From the NCBI GenBank assembly GCA_031213475.1, contig JARUPZ010000014.1, positions 5,425,775 to 5,489,774 of the forward strand: a DNA stretch of 64,000 bases. Direction: 5' to 3'. Source of the stretch: Nereocystis luetkeana (Eukaryota; Sar; Phaeophyceae; Laminariales; Laminariaceae). Shown one piece after another: positions 56,830 through 64,000 of the stretch. The notes under the pieces were generated by a model. That model ran no database searches, was not told the origin of the DNA, and saw only the letters and a list, made by a program, of their open reading frames with translations. Within the stretch, counting starts at the first letter, position 1; the number at the start of each line of letters is the position of its first letter. A program made the position numbers and the translations under genes.

Positions 56830-58689
56830 CTAGGCGATAGCGACTTCCATGTAATCTCCAGTCTGGAACTTGAGCTCTCGGAGAGTCTTTGGGTCATCTA
56901 CCCCAGGTCGAACAGAAAATACGCTCGCCACCTTGCGAGGAAGGCGGAAGAAAAAAAAACATGACGGAAATGGGGAGCGGGGGGAGTGTGCGTTTGGGAG
57001 GGCGGTGGGTGGGTGGGTGGGTGGCGGGCGGGGGGGGCGTGGTGTGGAGAACAAAAATAGACGGAAACATTAGATACACGTATGATACAACGATGCAAAA
57101 CACGGGGGGGGGGGGGAGGGATCAAACATGCAAACGCATGGAAAACCGAAAAATACGCTCATACATAAAAGGAAAGGCGGGGGATCGGACAGTCACAACG
57201 CTCGCCAGAAAGGTAAAACAAAAAAACACGACGGAAAACGGGGCTGAGGGAGGGGGATGGGTGGGGGGGGCGGAAGCCGGGTGGGGAAAAATAACCCCGT
57301 AAAATACAAAGTAAACCAGGACATGGAGACATCGCCCCCCCCCCCCCCCCCCTCTCTCCCAACCAATTGCTTTCCGCAGTCCTCTCCACAACTCCCTCCA
57401 ACCTCCTCTCTCTCTTTCGCTAGTCACACCTGCCGAAGAACTTGCTTCCCCTGGCTGTCCGGATACACGAAGGCGTAAGAAAGGCGACCATTGCGTCGCC
57501 GAGCCGCGGGTACCACCCCCTGAATCAGCGTCGTGATCTCTCGAATCGTCGCGTCAGGCCTTGGGGTGGCAGTGTGAGGGTATGAGTAAGGGTAAGGGTA
57601 AGGTATGGGTAAGGGTGGGGGTGGTGAGGGCAAGAGTAAATGTGAGGGTATACATAAGGGTAATAGTATACTTGGTACATACGGGTAAGAGTAGGCATAA
57701 GGATTAGGGTAAGAGCAAGGGTAAGGGCACGGGTAAAAAGGGCAAGGGTAAAAAGGGCAAGGGTAAAGGAAAGGTCAAGGGTAACGGTAAGGATAAGGAC
57801 AAGGGTAAGGGTAAGGGTAAGGATGAGGGTATGGGCAAGGGTAGAAGGGTAAGGGTATGGGCAAGGGTAGAAGGGTAAGAATAAGGATCAGGGTAAGAGT
57901 AACGGTAAGGGCAAGAGTGAGGATGAAGACGAGGGTATGGGTGAGGGTATGGACAAAGGCAAGGGTAAGGATAAGGATCAGAGTAAGAGGGCAATACCAA
58001 GGGTGAGGGTAAGGGTGTGAGCAAGGGTACAGGGAAGGGTAAGGGGCGGGGAAAAAGGCAAAAACGTACCAGGTATGAACTATCGATAGGGTTAGGGTTA
58101 GGGTAACGGTGAAAGAGCAATGGCGAGGGTAACGATGAGAGTAAGGGTACGGGCAAAGGTAAGGGTCAGGGTGAGGATAAAGGTAAGGGTATACGTGAGG
58201 GTACGAGTGGACATAAGGGTGAGGGTGAAGGCAAGGATTAGGGTAAGGGCAAGGGTAGGTGCAAGCGTAAGGGTAACCGTAAGGTTAAGGAGAATCGGCC
58301 GCGAAGAAGCGGGGAAGAGAGGGGGGGGGTGAGGAGTTGTCCGAGAGGTAATGGAGGTAGCAGGGGAGGTAGGGGGGAGGGAGGAGTGAAGGAACCAAAC
58401 CGTCTTTTTTTTTGCGACAGATCCTCGTCCGTGGTCTACGATGCTTGCAGACTGGTGGCGGTGGCGGTGCGGCGACCCGCTCCCCATACCGTAAAATTAT
58501 CGAGAGGGAACTGTTGGCCCTGAAACGTTTTTCGGTGACTTATCTACTTCCTGTTTCATGCTTTGTGGGGTGCACGCACCAGGTGTAAATCTGGAGTTCG
58601 TCGCGGGGGAGGTTGTTGACGTTGGAAAAGTCGTCGCCTCGTCTGTGCCTCTGCTGCGTCCAGAAGCAGCGGAGCAGCAACGGGCACAC
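56830..58689 (-). CDS. SAP18: SAP18 (Sin3-associated polypeptide p18), first exon not located
   Basis: Exons on the minus strand: 58689-58580, 57559-57430, 56931-56830 (TAG at 56832-56830); phases 2 and 0 match at the joins. The 113 residues seen include CPLLLRCF, a DELQIYTW motif whose Trp codon is split by intron, DATIREITTLI, ARRRNGRLSYAFVYP and the C-terminal FQTGDYMEVAIA. These follow the order of the SAP18 ubiquitin-like fold along nearly its whole length. SAP18 is a small nuclear protein of the Sin3 histone deacetylase complex and of the exon-junction-associated ASAP/PSAP complexes (with RNPS1 and Acinus or Pinin); those partners are known for the family and not seen here. No in-frame ATG precedes CPLLLR before a stop, and the likely CAG|GTGTGC acceptor at 58690 implies an upstream exon. 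The gene converges on the coiled-coil gene. Confidence 0.9.
56905..57300. repeat. Duplicated acceptor region of the last SAP18 exon
   Basis: AATACGCTCGCCACCTTGCG...AAAAACATGACGGAAATGGGG at 56916-56976 is matched by AACGCTCGCCAGAAAGG...AAAACACGACGGAAAACGGGG near 57197-57242; a further partial match (AAATACGCTCATACAT) is near 57150. Both are followed by GGGTGGGTGG-type sequence. Confidence 0.6.
57585..58280 (+). repeat. GGGTAA-type degenerate satellite in a SAP18 intron
   Basis: About 700 bases of AAGGGTAAGGGTAAGGGCAAGG hexamer-like repeats, guanine-rich on the plus strand. Near 58085-58100 it includes a few true GGGTTAGGGTTAGGG telomere-type units. Confidence 0.88.
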
Positions 58690-58807
58690 CTGCCGAACCA
58701 AAACAACGCATGGATGAAAAGGGCGGGTATCAACTGTATAGCAACTGTTTAGTAAGATGTACCTGGTACGTAGATGTTTTTTTACGTTCGTGATGAATAC
58801 CGTATGT

Positions 58808-58955
58808 CACACATGTTGATAAGATAACGCCCGTGAAACACACGTGTGATGAGACAACACCCGAAAAACACACGTGTGATGAGACAACACCCGTAAAACC
58901 ACACGTGTGATAAGACAACACCCGTCCAACACGCGTGTGATAAGATAACACCGCC
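58808..58955 (+). repeat. 37-bp tandem repeat, four to five units
   Basis: Units CACACGTGTGATGAGACAAC plus ACCCGTAAAAC; the CACACGTGTG core is itself palindromic. Confidence 0.85.
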
Positions 58956-59049
58956 CCCCCCCCCCCCCCCACCCGGACGACTTTTCCTACCTGATTTTCT
59001 ACACAACAGCGAGCGTGCAAACGCCAACCCGCCGCGCGTCTCTACATCC

Positions 59050-59245
59050 GACAGATCATGATCTATCCATCTATCTATCTACAGTTCACCATGTACTTCA
59101 GTTCCTCAGCTGCCGTTGAGAGAGGTCGTGCAGGATCTATCTGTGTAGTACATATCCAACCCAGGAAACACGTGCTATACAGACCATGCACAATTCACGG
59201 GCACAACCCGGCTGCACGATCTGTACAGAGGAGAAAGCTTCAATA
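59050..59245 (+). repeat. Family G, partial copy
   Basis: CCTCAGCTGCCGTTGAGAGAG, GTGCAGGATCTATCTGTGT and CATATCCAACCCAGGAAACA match the 28790-28870 segment. Confidence 0.6.
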
Positions 59246-59285
59246 CCAGGCGGTGTGTACGAGTGGGCTAGCGTTCAGGTACGAC

Positions 59286-59394
59286 TATTACGGGGGATCA
59301 TAGTAAATAGGACCAAATATTGTTACAAAAAAAAAGGTAAATATATAGGTTTTTGTATATAGCATAGGTCCTACAAACTATGGTCCCCCGTAAT
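59286..59394 (+). mobile_element. MITE A copy
   Basis: TATTACGGGGGATCA to GGTCCCCCGTAATG, followed by two TACCTGGTA sites. Confidence 0.83.
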
Positions 59395-59855
59395 GGCTCA
59401 TACCTGGTAGGTGCAAATAAACTACCTGGTAGCTTTTGGCGCCAGACTCTTGAGATAAGGCGACGTGCGTACGACCGCCAACCGACATCTGCGAAATCTC
59501 TGAAATCTCCAATCAACGCACACACTCAAGTTGACGACAGTTGCAAGTATCCTGCTGCGAGAGTTTCTACTTATACGAGCGACAGCTAAATAATATATTT
59601 CCAAGCATACTTTTTCATCCGCTTTTCTCACCGGAATGATTCGTCCTTCGCATGCCGACTCCAGCGCAACACTTGTAGTTATCAATCTGAAGCACTTTTG
59701 CCTACGAGTGCTCCACGACTAGGTATCAAAATGACTTGCGTGCGTACGCTCCCGGATATACCCGTACATCGTACAAGTTTTTTTCGTATGACGCCGGCTT
59801 CTTAGTGAAGCGAGACACCAGGACCTTGGTCGTGACCTTCCGTAGGCATGCGGAG

Positions 59856-60366
59856 TGCACTCAATATCATACATGGCCGTAGTCGTATGACCATAGACCC
59901 TCGCCTCCGTACAATACCGGGGCGGAGCACGTCGGGTTTTCACCGACCAGGCAGACATTGCTTGTTGCACCAAGCGCGAAGCACCGTGAGGTGTTGGGTC
60001 AGTCGCATGAAGGTTGAGCTGCATCCTCCTACAGTAAGAACCGCTTTATAGGCGGATTTTCTTGCGTGTGAATGGCAGCGTCAATCAATTGAATTATTTT
60101 CTGGTGTGGCCACTTCCAGAGACAGCAATGGGTTTACTACTGTATGTAACTGCCTCGTGGGTGCCTGACCATATACACACTATGCGATACGGTCATCCCC
60201 CTTGTGCGGAGTTAAGGTTGTCCCCGCGCAAAAATGATCTATAACTCGACCGCCAGCCGTGGTGACCGCCAAAGAAAAAAAAAAACAGTACCCTGGTTGC
60301 CTAGCTCACGCAGTGAGAGACGTGTTTTACAGCGTTGTCGCCAGCCGACGCGAACCCAACCTATAT
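59856..60366 (-). repeat. Family P, near full-length copy without G-run head
   Basis: CACTCAATATCATACATGGCC to CGAACCCAACCTATATAC in the full family order. The most diverged long copy. Confidence 0.82.
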
Positions 60367-60459
60367 ACGAGTATTTAGCATGCATACAGGAGGGGGTAGA
60401 ACACCAACCTTCATATCACACCGGTGATAATACAAAACACCCCCCGGGGACGAATCTCC

Positions 60460-60855
60460 CTAGCCGAGTTTCTTCGAAGCAAGGGGGGCACACACATCGA
60501 ATAATAAGGGCTTTGGAAACGTCTCGAGGATATCCTTCCACAGACGCATGCATCGTTCGCCGTCTGCACCGACCTCCTTCATTGTCGACAACATCAGCTT
60601 CAGAATAAGCCCCGAGAGAGGAGGCGTTATCTTTTTACCACACGTATCACACGGCGGTATATTGGACATAATTGAAATCGTCTGTTGGCTCATATGGCCG
60701 ACCCTCGATTTGCCGTGGCCGACGCTCGATCTGGGTTGGCACGGGATCCGGGTGGGATCATGCCCGTGCGGGATGAGGGTTGCCAAGCGGGGGCAGGGTG
60801 CAAACATACGTTTACCTGGTACCTGTGGGGTGTGTTGATTGATCAATGAAAACAT
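60460..60855 (-). CDS. Possible hypothetical protein, 131 aa ORF
   Basis: The C-terminal half reads like protein: a CDTCGKK cysteine pair followed by an amphipathic LILKLMLSTMKEVGADGERC and LWKDILETFPKPLLFDV, ending in a normal stop. The first part (LIPHGHDPTRIPCQPR) looks less convincing, and a TACCAGGTA site lies in the N-terminal codons. No family recognised; it could be the last exon of a minus-strand gene or a transposon relic. Confidence 0.3.
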   Translation of the reverse strand: MFSLINQHTPQVPGKRMFAPCPRLATLIPHGHDPTRIPCQPRSSVGHGKSRVGHMSQQTISIMSNIPPCDTCGKKITPPLSGLILKLMLSTMKEVGADGERCMRLWKDILETFPKPLLFDVCAPLASKKLG

Positions 60856-60899
60856 CCCGAAACGTCACTTTCCGGCATTTCGCCAACGAACGGGCGCTG

Positions 60900-63800
60900 C
60901 CAGTGGGGGGGGGTCTACTGGCGGCACTCGCACGACATGTTTCGTGCAGTAGCAGTAGAGCTGCCTGTGTGTGCCTGTCTGCAGGGTGCTGCTTTTGCAT
61001 CAGATGCCGTGCTGCTTACTGCCGTGGCCTACGGACATGCTGTACCAGGTACATGATATTAGTGCAGTTGACGCTCTGGACAATAGGAAACGTACCACTG
61101 TGGGCGGAAATATAAGGGCCTTGGGGTCTTATTATTCATGTACACACGATCCTTATATTCAATCAAGCCCAGAGTGATACCAGGTACCCGGTACGCAGGA
61201 AGTCGCCACCGCGGAGAGCGTTTCGACGACGAGCACAAAATAATAGAGGCAGCGCGACCACTAACTGCTTTCATCATAATCACCAAAGGCAAAAAGCGGT
61301 ACAAAACACCACCGGGGTGGTGTCATGCGAGCGTCCCTATCTTCTTGTCATGAAGCAGCGCACAGGGGAACAGCAGGGCAACGCATATCGTTGGTTTGCA
61401 GCGCATTTTTTTTTTTTTTTCTGCTTATCTTTTTCAGTCTTCCGGCGGGAGGGGCAACACGATACTCGTAGCTCAAGCTCACCACACGTTCAAATAATAA
61501 AATATTCGTCGTGTGCCAACTCCAATCGTTGCAGCCGGGGTAACAGCAGTAGCACAACCCGGACGCGCGAGCAAGTTCACCAGACCTGATCCCGGGAGGA
61601 TCGGGCGCGGTGGAGATGCAGCGTTTGCGTGCAGGCCGTGTGTAGTCGTAGACTTCTTGTGCCTTCATGCGGGTGGTATGATACGAGTCCTGTACGAATG
61701 GCATACTGGTCCTCAGTACATCCTCCGTACACGTGCAATGATTTGGTGGGAATTGAGAAAAAAACCCACACACTGCTCCTGTTGTGCAGTGGTGGTGCGG
61801 CCGCCGCCGCCGCTGCGCCGCCCCAAGATACCCCCAGTCTAACGTAGCGTGGCCCAAAGCACCTCAAAAACCCACTACCAGGTACCAGGTATAATATTAA
61901 TACGAGGAACATGCTGATGATGAAGCCATGCGCTAATTACGTATGTTTGCTTGGAAGGGGGAAGACATCACTAGTACAGCCAGCATGATACGGAGCTGCG
62001 TCCGGGACTGGGTAATCGTTCGGATTGGGCTAGCAGCGAAAGGCAAACCATACATCAGAGGGACCGAGATCGTACAAGGAGAGAGAGGCAGAGAGCGACC
62101 GCAAAACAAGATCGTCGTGCGAAACAGAAAATAAGACGTGTTGAAAAGCCACTTATTCTTTATTCTAGATTCCGGCAAAGCCAAATTTTGGTGGCGCACA
62201 CTGTTTGCCATACCTTAGTCCTATCGATCTTGCCGTCGGTCATGATGATCTCGTTGGCGGTAAGCTGATGAGATGCGGCAACGCGGCAACACCTTGAAAG
62301 TAAGCTCCTTCATGGGTGTTCCACTGTTGAGGCATTATTGGTTCGGGATAAATTGAGGGGATGGAAACTATACTACGCCTCAATATATTTGAAACCCAGG
62401 ACTTTGGTGGTACGTGTTCCGTCACAGACGGTTCCCAGGCTTCTATTCGGCACCCACGAAGAGGTGAGCTGCTGGTGTTCTGCGAGTTGTGCGTGCTGAA
62501 GACAGAAAAGACTTGCGCGGGTATTGTCGCGCGTGCTGCTGATCTCTGTCCGACGCCACACAACAACGTGACGTCCCTGAACAATGTTCTTGGTCCTCTC
62601 TCGTCAGGCCATGCGTTCGATTACCTACCTCTCGTAACGTGCCGTGTATACTAGATGTTCCTGTCTGTCGCACCGTGCAGACTTCGAGACAACACCCAGG
62701 AGCAGCTGCCTCGTGAGCAGCGCTCTCTTTGTGTCTCTCTCTGTCGTGGTGGGTGCTCGGTTCGGCTCTCGCGAGGCCGAGTTTTTTCTCGCGGGCTTCT
62801 TGATCGATCGCGGTTGGGATCGAGTTCTGTGGTCCAAAACTAGACTCTCAACTCCCAACGCGACCGGTTCGAAGAGACCCGTACTTTTTTTTTTCCGCGA
62901 TGACGATGTCGTGAGATACCAGGTCACAGGACGGTTGCTCCACTCTCTCCAGCTATCCGAGCTGATCGTGTCTAACCAACAGGCGACCGCCCCCCAACGT
63001 GCCAGCAAAACAGAACGCAGAGGGTCTATCTGTCGTCCAAGCAGCAACGCCAGCACGCGAGAGCGCGCGTATATGCCCACTGACTCGAAAAGACACGCAG
63101 AATTCTTGTCTACTCGTCCCGCTCCGCTGTCCGGAACAAACACCATATTATACGAAGTAAAACGAAGATTCGTGTCTCAAAATGCGGTACAAAACGAAAA
63201 CGTTGATGCACACTTTCTGTTCCAACCCTTCCCTCTGGCATCCATCCATCTCTCGTACATTCGCCCTCCATTCATCCACCCATAACGTTGACTACTCCTC
63301 ACACGGCACGTTCCGCGACGATCCGACCGGTGGCGGGTTAGGTGTACGTACTGTAGTCCCAGCGCGAAATCAATCAGCGGTGTTCGGGACCGTACCCTCA
63401 GGTAGATGTGCCGCATCGCTTCGTAGGCGGTGGATACGCATCGTTTATCGACGGGATGTATGACCCGCACCGCACACACCCCATGGCAAAATGTTTCAAG
63501 ACTTTTTGATGCCCACCGATGCTACCGATGCCTACACCGAATATGACCAGAAACATGGTCGTCGCGTCGTGATGCTCTTCTCTTGGACACTGCGCGCACA
63601 GTCTTGAAGCGAACTGTAGTCTACTTGGATATCAGGGTACAGCGCACGATTATTTTGCCAGTGGTTGCCTGTATATGTATGATATGTACCTCATGCTCGT
63701 GCATGTATGATATGTACCTCATGCTCGTGCTCGTACGCCGTCTGCGAAGGCTACCCGGCTCTCTAAATACAAGTAGTTTGCCCCCGCAAGTGGTTTGGCT

Positions 63801-64000
63801 GAATGCACATGGTGAAGTTCGCCGGGAGCTGATTTTTGTACTCACGTGTACGACATGTACGTCGTGAAGTTCGTCGGAAGCGGATTTTCGTGCCCACGTC
63901 TCACGTTGCGTCATACCTGGTGTCGTGTGTGTGTTTGTTCTTCACATTAAACCGTCATACTCGTGGTTAATGTAAGCAGCATTAATCGTAGCAGTACCGG
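60900..64000. other. Right-hand region without supported genes
   Basis: Several overlapping ORFs on both strands (for example 62644-63285 plus and 62625-63146 minus), none with recognisable protein features or splice-consistent partners. TACCWGGTA sites cluster at about 60812-61885. A short tandem duplication lies at about 63670-63730 (TGTATGATATGTACCTCATG twice). Confidence 0.4.

Noticed and set aside
58422..58580. Plus-strand exon-like stretch (IERELLALKRFSVTYLL) over the SAP18 region
   Set aside because: It ends against a SAP18 exon on the other strand, whose homology is clear; no partner exons on the plus strand.
62625..63285. Overlapping ORFs of 213 (+) and 173 (-) residues
   Set aside because: Neither shows domain features or exon-like ends; mutual overlap on opposite strands suggests chance openness.

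Overview
The window looks like nuclear DNA of a eukaryote with intron-dense genes and a repeat-rich genome. Coding exons are short and GC-rich, introns run from about 60 bases to 4.4 kb with GT-AG ends (one GC-AG), and there are no operons. Exon content, very G/C-tracted introns and the density of small DNA transposons would fit a large stramenopile genome such as a brown alga. That is inference; nothing seen fixes the taxon.

Layout. Three genes could be assembled by joining open reading frames at splice sites and checking that codon phase is kept. (1) 4001-21123, + strand: nine exons, about 744 residues, a two-RRM protein of the RBM34/Nop12 ribosome-biogenesis family with an Arg/Gly-rich tail. 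(2) 25231-52452, + strand: sixteen exons, about 1538 residues, an unrecognised protein with a helical polyQ-bearing N-terminus, low-complexity centre and a charged coiled-coil C-terminus. (3) 56830-58689, - strand: the conserved body of SAP18, with the first coding exon not found. Genes 2 and 3 converge. The left 4 kb, 21.1-25.2 kb, 52.5-56.8 kb and 58.7-64 kb hold repeats and no gene I can defend, apart from two weak ORFs.

Most of the remaining DNA is repeats: a TA-target palindromic MITE family of about 107 bp (17 or more copies, one nested in another); a second foldback family of about 95 bp that twice carries that MITE in its loop; a roughly 0.5 kb family whose copies share one end (a G-run, or poly-C on the other strand) and are cut back at varying points from the other end, like 5'-truncated retroposons with poly-C tails; a family built on tandem GATCTGTAGAT units; tRNA-like sequences with flanking repeats; and many mini- and microsatellites.

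The observations most worth following are: (a) tandem duplications placed over exon-intron junctions at several sites in all three genes, including three decayed copies of an RRM exon; (b) a 9-base palindrome TACCWGGTA occurring at least 35 times, once as an exact TA-flanked insertion inside a MITE; (c) the poly-C-tailed family, whose tails lie close upstream of at least one splice acceptor.
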